From contig WPIO01000025.1 of NCBI GenBank assembly GCA_009760855.2, forward strand, positions 2,555,001-2,597,500: a stretch of DNA of 42,500 nucleotides. The letters are read 5' to 3'. This stretch comes from Cristatella mucedo. Lineage: Eukaryota > Bryozoa > Phylactolaemata > Cristatellidae. The translations under genes and the position numbers were made by a program. Positions 1-10,312 of the stretch are shown here, in pieces (within the stretch, counting starts at the first letter, position 1; every line of letters begins with the position of its first letter). The notes under the pieces are model-generated. The model was not told the origin of the DNA. It was given only the letters and a program-made list of their open reading frames with translations, and made no database searches.

Positions 1-698
1 TTTCCGTATTGCATAAGAAGTTATGCGTTTATGGATGCCAAGTGCTAGCTGCCTGTGTTGCCGTCCTGTATGCATGTGCTTCCCTAAGCGAACCTCCCTT
101 CCTGGTAGCTTGGCCAGCTCGTAGCGACCAGACGAGTTGCTACTACCATGCAAGCCCACTCATTATCTCTTAGCTATTGCTGCTCAAAGGCATTCCTAGA
201 TGTTGCTGCCTCTACCAGGAATTACGAATCGGGTATCTCATGCAGGAAGCGCAGACAAAGTAAGAAAGGGGGTAAAGCGCGTATCGCCAGTATTTCTTGC
301 ATAGTTTTAAGTGCCAGCAAGCTCTCACTCAAGTAATGCAGTAAGTAATCTAAATTCAAATAAATCAAACCTGCTAAAAACACGGAATCACTCTTTCAAT
401 GTGTTTGTTGAATGTGCGTTCGACATTTGGAAACCCCTAATTATATGCGACGCGATTCGCGACGACACTGGTAACATTTTTGCCGCGACCACGACCCGTC
501 TGAAATGGCTAACTCCCCGACTGCAACCGACACCACTCCTACAGCTAGTAGCAATGCTCTGGGGGGGGGGGGCAGGGGGCATTTCACCTACGGCGAGGCA
601 TTGACCTGGGTCGCCCCCTACTTTTATGATTGCTTACTAGCCCGACCGTCACCAACGACGTATGTCTTAATTCAACCAGATAGGCACCGCTGAGTTGA
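1..698. other. Unassigned sequence, no gene seen
   Basis: No ORF here resembles a known protein and the short ORFs on both strands look like chance. The only notable local structure is a run of 12 G at 561-572, which on its own is a slippage-prone tract. Confidence 0.5.
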
Positions 699-780
699 TT
701 ATAATTATACGCTTGATAAATCCTATTGCGTCCTCAGAGAACTCGATCTCTTTCTAGGCGCTTTAAATTTGCTGCAAAGG
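699..780 (-). mobile_element. L2 LINE 3' end fragment
   Basis: Read on the minus strand, this matches the 3' terminus shared by the other L2 copies: a GTAAAGCGCC-like arm, an inner AGAGAT...CTCTGAGG segment, and a degenerate ATT-rich tail near 700-709. A short TATTGCG-type difference interrupts the second arm. Only about 80 bases remain, so the copy is extremely 5'-truncated, as is usual for LINEs that prime reverse transcription from the 3' end. A hAT-like MITE end directly abuts it on the right. Confidence 0.8.
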
Positions 781-784
781 CAGC

Positions 785-918
785 ACAATCATTTGTGTCG
801 AATAAACTCGACGATTTTGAGGAATAATTTTGGCATGAATCACGGGTCTAGCTCCAGCTGCTCGAAAATCTTGCGGGTCTTGTCCCCTCCCCCGATGAAA
901 ATCCTGGCTCCGCCACTG
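785..918 (-). mobile_element. hAT-like MITE, one end only
   Basis: On the minus strand the element starts at 918 with CAGTGGCGGAGCCAGG, then a G-rich stretch and ACAAGACC, and further in GTTTATTCGAC. The same order of motifs occurs in the complete MITE at 39393-39666 and, more diverged, at 18072-18349. The other terminus is missing: the similarity stops where the L2 tail at 699-780 begins. The terminal motif is typical of hAT-superfamily non-autonomous elements; assignment to hAT is inference from the end sequence. Confidence 0.6.
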
Positions 919-1165
919 CCTACAGATCTCTACTGTTTCCCATACCCGAGGCCAATTAAACTGGCGAAGGAGTTGTCGCTCGTTTTTCGCTCGTTTACCG
1001 TTCGTTTGTCGCTCGCTTCTTCCTGAATTTCAAGCCGTCTGCACGCCTCTAAGCAATCCTTCGAATAATTTGTACCGACTCTCGGAAATTGTCCCTTCCT
1101 TGTCTAGGGTGCTTTTAATACTCATTTTGATGCCCTAACTGACCCAGATGTGCGAGTACTGCCTT

Positions 1166-2195
1166 TTAATAATAAAAATAATAATAATAATGTACTTGAT
1201 AAAGCGCCCTCAGAGAACTTAATCCCTTTCTAGGCGCTTTACATTTGCTGTAAAGGGAAATGCAATTAAATAGTGAGTAAAATCATGCTTAAAAAACAAA
1301 CAAAATGAATAACATGGTTAGGGGTGACATGCACAGGGTCAGCATGCAAATGTGGTTAGTGGCAGCAAGCACAGTGTCAGCACGCATAAGCATGTGAAGG
1401 ACGAATCATAGGGACCCACTAAATGCTGTCTTAAATAGGTGTGTTTTTAAGTTCCTTTTAAATGTGGTCAGGTCAGGGGATGTTCTGACGCAAGTCGGGA
1501 GGGAGTTCCACGCTTTGGGAGCATACGAACTAAATGCACGGTCTCCAAAGGATTTGAGGTTTGTACGAGGTATTTGTAGACTGTTGGATTCCGAAAAGCT
1601 GGTGGTACGATGCTTGGCCTGATGGGGGAGTATATCTGAGAGATAGGCTGGAGCCAAAGAATGAAGTGACCTAAAAGTGAGCGACAAAACCTTGAAGTCA
1701 ATCCGTTGCTTTACTGGTAGCCAGTGCAGGTCGGCGAGAAGTGGAGTAATGTGGCAACTGCGACGCTCACGACAGACAAGCCTAGCTTTTGAGTTTTGCA
1801 CCAGCTGCAATCACCTGATCGCACATGCTGGGAGGCCAGTAAGCAGTGAGTTGCAGAAGTCGAGACGAGATGTCACGAATGCATGAACCAACTTAGACAT
1901 GGTATCCTTATCTAAACAAGCCCAAATTTTAGCAATAATATGAAGCTGAAAATAGGCAGATTTGACCACGGAGCTGATATGGTCGTCTAACGAGAGGTCG
2001 CTTTGGAATATGACGCCTAGATTTCGAGCTGATTCGACAGGAGATATGCTGGCAGAGCTAATTTTAGCGTCAGCCTTTCCAATTTCTGAATCACACTGGG
2101 TTTGCCCATAACTAGTAAGTTAGTTTTGTCATTGTTTAGTTTCAGAAAATTTGCTGCCATCCATGTGCGAATGTCATCAATGCATGCAGCCTGTT
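1166..2195 (-). mobile_element. L2 LINE copy L2-1, 5'-truncated
   Basis: A minus-strand L2 copy of about 1 kb. It runs from the end of the RT domain (the LNNDKTN region, near 2105-2160), through the C-terminal domain, the 3' UTR (1170-1405), the terminal hairpin (1198-1247) and an AAT/ATT tail at 1166-1190. It is very similar to L2-2 on the plus strand, which suggests both are fairly recent. Sequence left of about 2195 no longer matches L2, so that is the 5' truncation point. No target site duplication was recognised. Confidence 0.9.
1406..2160 (-). pseudogene. L2 ORF2 C-terminal part (after RT), broken
   Basis: The 134-residue open stretch (1406-1810) holds the C-terminal domain found in L2/CR1 polyproteins: CREDxxS-like start, HITPLLADLHWLPVKQRI, FRSLHSLAPAYLSDIL, RAFSSYAPKAWNSLP, ending HLFKTAFSGSL. 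Upstream the same frame continues through SKLVHAFVTSRLDFCNSLL, but one codon that is CGA in copy L2-2 is TGA here, a CpG-to-TpG type change. The codon that is a stop in L2-2 (6436) is CAA here. The copy lacks endonuclease and RT catalytic motifs, so it cannot move on its own. Confidence 0.85.
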
Positions 2196-2463
2196 TGATT
2201 CTTCTTTGCGGAAAGCCCCACTCTGTTCAAACTTCATATGCGTTCAGATATACTTCCGCCGTTGAATTCAGTCATTTCATATTATTACTAATTTATACAC
2301 ATTTGACCAAACGCCGGTCTCTTTTTCTCTTCTTTTTACTGATATACCCCATAGGTATCAAAAGTCGTCAGCAAAGGAACCACGAAAACTAGAAAGCTTG
2401 ATAATGAACCTGTTTGTGAACCAACCTTCCTTGATTAAAAAACATGTCAACATCATTACTGAC

Positions 2464-2560
2464 TGTCCATTGATTGGCATACGAGGATTAATAATTGTGC
2501 ACGGTACCAACCTATACTACCTAAGGCCAATTCAAGTTTTTTATCATAACATAGAGGAAT
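2464..2560 (+). repeat. Dispersed repeat, two copies in window
   Basis: This stretch shares TGTCCATYGATTGGCATACG and then several spaced blocks (TACCAA, CTAT, AAGGC, AATTC, TTTTAT) with 29069-29158. Both lie near L2 or SINE sequence. It may be a piece of the L2 ORF upstream of RT or an independent family; the window cannot decide this. Confidence 0.5.
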
Positions 2561-2807
2561 CATAGATGCAAACTCCATAAGGGCTGTTGTCGACCATCAA
2601 CCTTCGACTTAATCTCGCCCAACTCACCAACATACCGAGCAATCATTGCAGTGATCGTTGCCCGAGTGTTATTTAAGCTTCTTTGTCAGCAAGATAGATA
2701 CGACCAAAGAGCTCTTAGCAAGATAATACCCTCTCCATATTTCAACCATAGTACCTCGCTCTACTTTATTGATCAGTTCAAGCTTACCATTAATGAAAAG
2801 ACTGTTA

Positions 2808-2908
2808 GCTGATTTAAAAGCCTCGTTAATGCAGTTGCAGAAGGGCCTTCATTGCTATCAATACCGCTTGCAATAGTCCGGCAGGGCTCGAATCCACGAC
2901 CGGGTCGT

Positions 2909-2945
<37 letters not shown>

Positions 2946-2975
2946 ATCTTTCCCCTGGGCTAAGAACCAGTGACG
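2808..2975 (-). mobile_element. tRNA-derived SINE, copy S1
   Basis: On the minus strand: a box A-like TTAGCCCAGGGG (near 2950-2962), a box B-like GGATTCGAGCCC (2884-2895), then a body with TGCAAGCGGTATTGATAGC and AGAAGGCCC..., ending near GCCTTTTAAATCAGC. Five other copies share this layout (13385, 14468, 17068, 25311, 34550). Boxes A and B form the internal RNA polymerase III promoter of tRNA-like genes. In this copy a (GA)n tract of about 34 bases has grown between the two boxes. Confidence 0.75.
2910..2943 (+). repeat. (GA)n microsatellite inside SINE S1
   Basis: Seventeen AG dinucleotides sit between box A and box B of S1, where the other copies carry only a short GTGAAAAAC-type segment. 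It therefore looks like an expansion after, or during, insertion of the SINE. Confidence 0.9.
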
Positions 2976-4577
2976 CATGCTGCCCTCATCTCAAAGTTTA
3001 TCTCATGCTATAAGAAGTCTAATAGCCCTCCACATCCCAGTACCTACCATTTTACTAGCTTTACTGCTGCCCTGAATAACGTTAATATTAAATCTGTCTT
3101 TAACGTCAGCTTCTGTCCCAGCGTTTTTCAATGAGGTTATCGTGACACAATTCAGTAGGAAGTTGACACTAGACCAAGATAGCTCGGTAAATTTCACCCT
3201 GTCTCTCTATTACAGCTCCCATCAAAGGCACTGGAATAAGTATTGTCCGACCAAGTAAACACTTTAATCAATGTGCCTAACCTGGTACGTTAGTTCCAGT
3301 GAGGTTTTAGACCAAACCACTTCACAGAGTCAGCCTGATGCGAATTTATAACGACCTTCCCAGGAATGCTAACTTGAGCGGAGTATCTCTGCTTGCTTGT
3401 TCAGCTGGATCCCACAGCAGCGTTAGATACAATTGATCCTAAAATCCTTTGTTAAGACCTGCCGTCTCACCCATGCATCTCACGAACTGCACGACAATGG
3501 CTGAGGCCTTATCTCAGTGGGAGAATTCAGGTAGCAGATTTCAACAGCCAACGGTCATCCAGTGAGCCTTTGAAGAATGGCTTGCCCAAGCCACAGGCTT
3601 TAGGTTCATCTCTTTTTACAATTTCATCTCTCCTTTCTTCTGACTTCATCGCAAACCTAATCTAAGCGTTCATTCTTATGTGGATGACTCACAGCTGTAC
3701 CTGTGCTTTGATCTATCACGGCTTGCGGGCGTATCCAACTCTTATCTCCACTATAGCATATTTCACCGACGAACGAGTTTGAATGCCAGCAACTCTCTCA
3801 AATTACATGACTATAAAACCAACTTAATAGCCATCGACAATTGTAGTACCACTAAGAAACTGTCTTACCCTCAAAGTGAGCAGGGCCAGTAAATCTCCTC
3901 TAGCCTCCACATTGAATATAGATGCTGTCTTCAAAGACCACTTTTCACGAGGTGACTACATCAGCTTCACAATCAAGTCTACCTCATTTTACCTATGCAA
4001 TCATGCACAACATTTAGGCTTGGTTGGATGTGGACCCTTAGGTCAAGCTCGTCCATTCATTAATGACATTTTGACTACACTTTTATCGCTCGCTACTTAC
4101 AGATTTTCTGCCCACTCAACATGATTGGTTGGTGCAAAACTCACGAGGATTAGTTGTCAATCGGAACGTGAGAATCATCACATTATTCCACATTGTGCCC
4201 GTTCTGCACTGGCCCACTAGTCAAGCAGCAAATGGAATTCACGACTCTGCCACTTACTTTTAGGTCATCCGATCTCCGATCTTCGGTCTACCAATCTGAA
4301 TTTCTTCCTAAGCAGGTCGCATCACCCTCTCGCTTGACTCTGGCTATTGTTTATGCAACCGAACTAAGTTAAAAACCCTTATGAAAACCGGACCTCAAGC
4401 TTCTATCCTCCAAAAGTCCGGAATTCAGTACCGACTGACATCGCGTCATCTCCTTATTCGACGACATGCGAAGAGAAGCTAAAACGCACCTTCTGCTCGA
4501 AGCCGTTGCTCGGTCCCTATGAAATAGTCTCTGTGGGCCTTCGCGGCCTGAAGCTTTGGACGATGCTACTAACCAGT

Positions 4578-5262
4578 GCAATGTAATGCAATGTATCTTC
4601 GTCTGTAACTTTGCAATGTCACAAAGACTGTGGGTGTTACGCAGGAGAGTTTTTGATAGCGAAATCACAGCATAAGCGGCTTTCGGTATGCATTCGGTAG
4701 CCAACAGACTTCGTTTCACTCAACAAAAAGAAAGTGGGAAGCATAGCAGAGTCAGGAAAGCAGTTGAGGTAGTGAGTGGCATGGAGTTAGCAGCTCAGGA
4801 CGGCTGGAAAGGATGTGCCGTAGTCGGCAGCACGAGAGTAGTTGTTTTTGTAAGAATCTCGGAAGTGAGTTCCACAGTGTAGGACCTGCAGAGAAAAAGC
4901 TTATGTTGCCAACGGTCTTTTAAGCGAGGAATGGAACAGCTCATTTATTATCCGTACAGGACCCGAGAGCACAAGGAGGCTGAAACTGGTGCAGAGGTCC
5001 AGCTATGTACGAAGGGGCCAAGCCGTGGTGGGCCTTGTGGGTCAGGGTAAGAGCTTGGTTCTATATCCGTTTATCAACCGGCAGCCATCCTAGCTGTTTT
5101 TAGCGAAGGAGACGCATGGTCGAACGTCTGGGATTTGCACCCTTGCAGCCATACTCATAGCCATTTGCAGTAACCTAGTGCTTTTATCGGAAGTCCAGCC
5201 AAAAGGGAATTACAATAATCTAGCCGAGACAGAACTAAGATGTTAAATTGTTTGCATGCCAC
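4578..5262 (-). mobile_element. LINE-B copy (CR1/Rex-like), C-terminus and 3' end
   Basis: Read on the minus strand, frames spell SRLDYCNSLLAGLP, LGWLPVDKRI, THKAHHGLAPSYIAGPL and SAGPTLWNSLP, the C-terminal signature of L2/CR1-type LINE proteins, with several stops. It is clearly a different family from L2 here (GPTLWNSLP against YAPKAWNSLP). The 3' end contains GTAAC...CCACA and TGTG...GTTAC arms that can pair, followed by an ATTGC/ATTAC-type tail. Three more copies of this 3' end occur at 10030, 12978 and 42414. The 5' end meets L2-2, so the two are head to head. Confidence 0.7.
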
Positions 5263-5287
5263 CTTGGAAGACAGCTCCTAATCTTAG

Positions 5288-7034
5288 ATGGGGATCCGAC
5301 GTGATGGCTTGCTGTATAAATATTCTTCTGATCGCTTCTCTCGATTCTTTGTGCAGAATATAGTCAAGATCATGGAGTCCATCCCTGCGATGACAACATC
5401 TCCACTAGAATGCTGTTCCCCGATTCCTGGCTGCACCTCAACGTCTACATTTAAGCAGGTCACCAGTGATCTAGTCCTAAAGTTCGTATCCAATCAAAGA
5501 AGACAACAGATCCTCTGGACCATATTCCCACTGTCCTGCTCCTACACTGCATTGATCTACTGCTGCCATGCATAACTAACATGATTAATACGTCATTAGC
5601 CTCAGGTCAAATCCCAGCACCTTTCAAAAAAGCTGTAGTCAGGCCACTTCTCAAGAAAGCGACACTAGACCAAGAGAAATTGAGCAACTACCGCCCAGTA
5701 TCCCTTCTACCATTCCTATCAAAGACACTGGAACGGGTCGTGGCGGACCAGCTGAACTCATATATTGAAACTTCAAACCTTGCTAGTAAGTTCCAGTCTG
5801 GCTTTAGAGCCAATCACTCCACAGAGTCAGCATTTCTTAGGGTATACAACGACCTACTTAGGAATGCAGATGTGGGTAGAGCGTCTCTGCTTGTTTTGCT
5901 CGATCTTTCGGCAGCTGTTGATAATGTCGATCACAAAGTTCTTCTAGAGCATCTCTCATCTCTCCTGGGCATCACTGGCACTGCTCTGCAGTGGTTCAGG
6001 TCCTATCTCAGTGGAAGACTCCAGAGTATTGACGTGAATGGACAAAGATCATCCGAGGTACCTCTGAAATATGTGGTACCTCAGGGCTCCGTGCTAGGTC
6101 CGGTTCTTTTCACGGTTTATACTCTCCCTCTTGCTGATGTGATTGCCAAGCACAATCTAGGCTTTTACTTTTATGCAGATGACACTCAGTTGTACCTTAG
6201 CTTTGATCCCTCCCAACCTTCGAGCACCTCGAATTCTCTCAACTCAGTTGCTGCCTGTATTGATGACATCTGCACATGGATGGCAGCAAATTTTCTAAAA
6301 TTAAACAATGATAAAACTAACTTACTAGTTATGGGCAAACCTAGTTTGATGCAGAAATGGGAAAGGCTGATGCTCAAAATTGGCTCTGCCAGCATATCTC
6401 CTATTGAATCAGCTCGAAATCTAGGTCTCATGTTTTAAAGTGACCTCTCGTTAGACGATCACATCAGCTTCACAATCAAGTCTGCCTACTTTCAGCTACA
6501 TAACATTGCTAAAATTCGGGCTTGTTTAGATAAGGATACCATGTCTAAGTTGGTCCATGCATTTGTGACATCCCGACTTGACCTCTGTAACTCGCTGCTT
6601 GCTGGCCTACCGGCATGTGCAATCAGGCGATTACAGATGGTGCAAAACTCCTCAGCTAGGCTTCTCTGTCGTGAGCGTCGCAGTTGCCACATCACACCAC
6701 TTCTCGCCGACCTGCACTGGCTACCAGTCAAGCAACGGATTGACTTAAAGGTTTCGTCGCTCACTTTTAGGTCACTTCATTCTTTGGCTCCAGCCTATCT
6801 CTCAGATATACTCCCCATCAGGTCAAGCATCGTACCACCCACTTTTCGGAATCCAAGAATATACCAATACCTCGTACAAACCTCAAATCCTTTGGAGACC
6901 GTGCATTTAGCTCGTATGCTCCCAAAGCGTGGAACTCACTCCCGACTTGCGTCAGAACATCCCCTGACCTGACCAAATTTAAAGAGAACTTAAAAACACA
7001 CCTATTTAGGACAGCATTTAGTGGGTCCCTGTGA
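5288..7034 (+). pseudogene. L2 ORF2 reverse transcriptase pseudogene
   Basis: In life this protein copies LINE RNA into a nicked chromosomal target. The largest open piece (open from 5470, first ATG 5581, stop 6436-6438) has the RT motifs in order; residues counted from 5581: YRPVSLLPFLSK (37-48), FQSGFRANHSTESAF (71-85), motif A LDLSAA (107-112), motif B PQGSVLGP (167-174), motif C YADD (198-201), LKLNNDKT (239-246). The aspartates of motifs A and C are intact. Lesions: a frame change between about 5485 and 5510; a TAA at 6436 where copy L2-1 has CAA, with the same frame open beyond it to 6972; and a C-run of four (6813-6816) where L2-1 has five, which shifts the last 70 residues out of frame. 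The natural end is the TGA at 7032-7034. Confidence 0.92.
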
Positions 7035-7198
7035 TTCGTCCTTGATGTGCTTATTCGTGCTGACACTGTTGCATGCTGCCACTAACCACATTTGCATGCT
7101 GACCCTGTGCATGTCACCCTTAACCATGTTATTCGTGTTGTTTGTTTATCAAGCATGATATTACTCACCATTCAATCGAATTTCTCTTTGCAGCAAAT

Positions 7199-7263
7199 GT
7201 AAAGTGCCTAGAAAGAGATTGAGTTCTCTGAGGGCGCTTTATCAAGTGCAATATTATTATTAT
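7199..7263 (+). promoter_or_regulatory. L2 3' terminal hairpin and ATT tail
   Basis: GTAAAGTGCC (7199-7208) can pair with GGGCGCTTTATC (7232-7243), with an inner AGAGA/TTCTCT pairing; an ATT repeat follows. The same structure closes nearly every L2 copy in the window. In L2/CR1-type LINEs a conserved 3' end is what the RT recognises when priming, so this is the likely RT recognition element (family knowledge, not shown here). Confidence 0.7.
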
Positions 7264-7267
7264 GATC

Positions 7268-7345
7268 ACTATTCTGAACGAAGCTTTTGAAATGTAGGGA
7301 GTTGTCGAAGACGACTCCTAAATTCCTGCTTGCTTGCATTTCAGC
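7268..7345 (-). mobile_element. Short L2/CR1-like RT fragment
   Basis: On the minus strand one frame reads SRNLGVVFDNSLHFKSF, matching the NLGVIFDSDLS block that follows motif D in L2/CR1 reverse transcriptases. Only about 25 codons are present. It differs from the L2 copies here (NLGLMF, NLGVIFQ), so it may come from another CR1-group family. It lies directly behind the tail of L2-2. Confidence 0.5.
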
Positions 7346-7450
7346 ATATGTAAAGTGTCTGCAAAGAGATTCTTTCTTTTTTAGGGCTGCTGAATGCACA
7401 TTTTTCTTATCACCATCATCTTCATCATTAATTCTATTATTGCCATTGGA
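7346..7450 (+). mobile_element. Diverged L2 3' end fragment
   Basis: GTAAAGTGTCTGCAAAGAGA (7351-7370) followed by TTTTTTAGGGCTGCTGAATGCACA and an AT/ATC-rich tail reproduces the order of the L2 terminal segment, though the second hairpin arm is decayed. This is a small, old 3' fragment next to L2-2. Confidence 0.5.
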
Positions 7451-10029
7451 GCAGGCTTGGAGCCCCCGGCGTCCGGATTCAGGGCTCTGCTTTTATTCGG
7501 CAGATTCCTTACTCCCACAGACCGAGGTGCTTCACTCCTCTAAGCTTGCCCGTCAGGTGGTGCTCACTGCAACCATTAAGGCTTGTTAGAAAGCTCGCGA
7601 TGTGAGAGCTCTAAAAGCTGCAGGCCAGCAGCAGTAGCAGAAGAAAGTGGTCCAAGCGGTAGCTAAAGCAGCCGCCTCTGCCAGTCGAATGCAGGCGAAT
7701 CAGCCCGGCAGACTAAAGGAAGGTAAGTAAGGAGGGAGAGACACGACTGGTACTTGACTGGAAGCTGCAGCTGCAGTGGCCTGCACACCCAAGAGGACAG
7801 GAGACCGAGCGCTATCCCAGCAGCAGCCTGCTAGCGAGCTGCCAACCGGGTTAGAGCAGCAGAGAGAGAGAGAGCAAACGCACAGCAACCTATCTGGTGG
7901 TGCTGCTGGGTGGGGAAGGAGGGGAGTTTTGGGGGAGCTGCTGGCTGGCAGTGACGACTAAGCCGAGCCGCTGGCTGCACCGGCAGGCATCTGGCGAAGG
8001 AAGCCCTGGCGCCACACGAACGCCAACGGTAACCTTGCCTGCTGGCAAGGTTATTCAGTGCGCCTCGGCTGAGAAAGACACGGCTTGCTGCTGCCGGTAA
8101 AGGCTCGAACAATCCCAGGCGCTGAGTCAATAGCTTCGAAACACGGCAACAGCTCAGATATACACACCAGACACTGGCCGACAGGAAAACCGTGTTGCTG
8201 CACTATAGCAGCAGCACGGTTACCTCATCTCGCTGAACCGGCTTCAGCTTCGGTCTGAGCTGCACCGGGGTGTGACGTTACAAACTTCTGTCTGCTCCGT
8301 CGTGACTAGACTGCCCACACCGACGGGAGGCAGGCAACCAGGCGAAGCCTCCCTATCACAGAGTGCAGGCCTGCGACAGTGCTGTGTGCAAGCATTTGCT
8401 GACGAGCCTTGGAGTTTGCTTACGGCTGTAGATCAGCTAGAGGCTAGAGCTAGCGACTTCTTTCACCCTGCAGCTGTCGAAGGTCCGAGTTGGCTGGTCA
8501 CGCAAAGAGGCAGATGGGAGGCATTAGGCAATGCCTCTCCTTTACCCCTCCCTCTGCCCTCCCCACCCTCTCCTGTTCCCTATACCCCCCTCCGGTCCGA
8601 CATGGCCCCTTCCCCGACAGCTGGCACGTGGCCGAACCGTCGGCCGGGTTTTCGAGGAAGCTATGCCGCAGTGCAGCCCCTGCCCCTGCTGAGAAAGTGC
8701 AGGGTTTGCGTATGTATTTGCACTCAAGCCACTTCTGCAGGCAGTGGAGCTGTAGTCCTGCACTTTTCTACAACTCTCAGCCGACTCAGTCCTTGTCATA
8801 GAGCCAGTGAAGGTCAAGGTATCTCTATATATCTAAAAATATCTAGGCACAGCATTCACAGAGTGAGGAAGGCATGACAACAAACAAGTGCAGTGCCAGT
8901 GGCTAGGAGAGAGTGCAGTAAGGACGAGCACCCCTCCCCCTCCCCAGGGTCGAATGCCTGCCTGGCCAGTGGCCGGCACCTGGGCTCCCCTTGGGAAGCC
9001 TCAGCTGATCCAAATTTGAGAGGTGGACTGTCTGTCTGTCTGTCTGTCAGTCTGGAGTCTAGCCTGCAGACAAGGATCGGGCACGTCGGCAGTAACTGAC
9101 ACGTCCGAATCTGCCTGGCCGACGTTCTGGACTATTCAGAAAGTTGCTATTCACTCGGCATGCATTATTGCAACGACTCGTTCCAGCACAATAGCTTTAG
9201 CAACAGTAAGTCCAAAATCCGATTGATTGGCATGTCGAATCCTTCCCCAACCCCCAGGGGCACTCTCGAGCAGACTGCACCTATTCTAGACAGCAGACCT
9301 CTAAAGTAAGCCCCGGCTGCCAAGTAGATCGGCGGGACAGCTAACCATTCGGCAGGCAGGTAGGTCTTCGTCAGGTGACCAGGAGGCCTGCTGCGTTCGT
9401 CTAGTGCAAGCTTAATGGATGAGGAATTGCATGCCTGCAGTTGACTGCATCTTGCCGGCATTCAACCATTAGTAGTTACCGCGAGTAGTAGACTGTAGTC
9501 AATTATTACCCTAGCAATGGCTGATTCTGTTCTCCAGAAGCTCATCCAAGTTAGAGTGCTGCTCCTGAGGGAGTGAGACTCAAGTTTATTATGTTGCTTT
9601 GTTCTGGTACCTGTGCACCCCACGTGACTACGTGAACACTCGGGCAACTATCTCCAGTTGTTTGGTCATGCAATGCAGACGCCGGCTGTGAGCTACTCGG
9701 GCACTCGTAGGCAGGGTTCATGCAGCCGTCCTGTGTGCATGCCGGCGCTTTGCTTGCCTGCTTAAAGTGTCTTTAGACGAAAGTGCAAATCTGCCACGAC
9801 TGGCTGCTATAGCATTCTTGGCGTGCGGCTATGCTTGCACCTGTACAGGCAAAGAATGAATGACTGGTATGAGCAGGTGCCCATCAAAACTCACCTACTA
9901 GTGCACGAACGTGAAGTGACCTGCCCTTCTTCAACAATTTGTATAAGTCTTGCTCAACAGGTGCCAGATGCTTGTCAGCTATTTTTTTTGCAAAAAACAA
10001 AACTGACATTCATGCGAAGCACGTGCTCT
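7451..10029. other. Unassigned GC-richer region, no recognised gene
   Basis: This stretch is more GC-rich than the L2 regions and contains CT- and GC-rich patches (7770-8100, 8530-8660). The longest ORF is 8272-8877 on the plus strand (201 codons); its translation is rich in P, S and L, has no motif I recognise, and overlaps ORFs in other frames. Minor items: GA tract at 7861-7873 and (CTGT)n at 9028-9048. It could hold host exons or promoter sequence, but nothing in the sequence proves it. Confidence 0.4.
9028..9048 (+). repeat. (CTGT)n microsatellite
   Basis: About five CTGT units in a row, imperfect at the right edge. Confidence 0.8.
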
Positions 10030-10312
10030 GCAGATCCGAGTCTGTGGAGCTCTGCTGCCGTGCAACTCTGGTGCTCATCCATCCAAGCCGGACTGCTGCT
10101 GCTGCTGCTCCGGCTGCTGCTGCTTCCAGGCCAGTCACTTCGTCGTCTGCTCTCCTGACTAGCTATGCTTCTCACTGCTCGAGATGGAGTCTGTTGGCAA
10201 CCGTATGCACACGGAAACCCATTCAGGCTTTGAATGGGCATTGGTAAACTCCCCTGCTTTCAGCCACTTAGTCTTTGTGGCTTTATGGAGTGACAGACGT
10301 ATCAAGGCAAAG
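10030..10312 (+). mobile_element. LINE-B 3' end copy
   Basis: From GCTCTCCTGACTAGCTATGC (10143) onward this follows the same order as 13050-13240 and the reverse complement of 4578-4790: the CTATGCTTCYCACT block, GTCTGTTGG, GTATGCA..CGAAAGCC-like block, AAACTCYCCTG, GTCTTTGTGGCTTTATGGAG and ACAGACG. Weaker similarity extends left to about 10030. A CTG-rich patch (10085-10125) looks like local slippage. The copy is 5'-truncated and the terminal tail is degenerate. Confidence 0.65.

Larger units (their letters stand above)
2650..4530 (+). mobile_element. Old, degraded L2 copy L2-3
   Basis: Base-level similarity to L2-2 continues in the same order: the pre-RT segment (CTTCTTTGTCAGCAAGATAG near 2680), the RT fingers (3120-3250), FQSGF region (3290-3340), motif A (3380-3440), the WFRSYLS region (3500-3560), motif C reading as YVDDSQLYLCF (3675-3715), the post-RT segment (3950-4020) and a C-terminal remnant (4380-4525). 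Many stops and indels show it is long dead. SINE S1 lies inside it and LINE-B follows immediately. Confidence 0.8.
5288..7263 (+). mobile_element. L2 LINE copy L2-2, most complete in window
   Basis: About 2 kb of L2: pre-RT linker (5330-5500), RT domain (5510-6330), post-RT C-terminal domain (6440-7034), 3' UTR (7035-7198), terminal hairpin (7199-7243) and ATT tail (7247-7263). An AP-type endonuclease domain, expected upstream in full L2 elements, is not present; LINE-B (minus strand) occupies that position. This copy is 5'-truncated and coding-dead but its sequence is well preserved, so it is the best local reference for the family. Confidence 0.92.

Noticed and set aside
8272-8877. 201-codon ORF that could be a host exon
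   Set aside because: Biased composition, no recognisable motif, overlapping ORFs in other frames and no visible splice support; noted only as part of the unassigned region.
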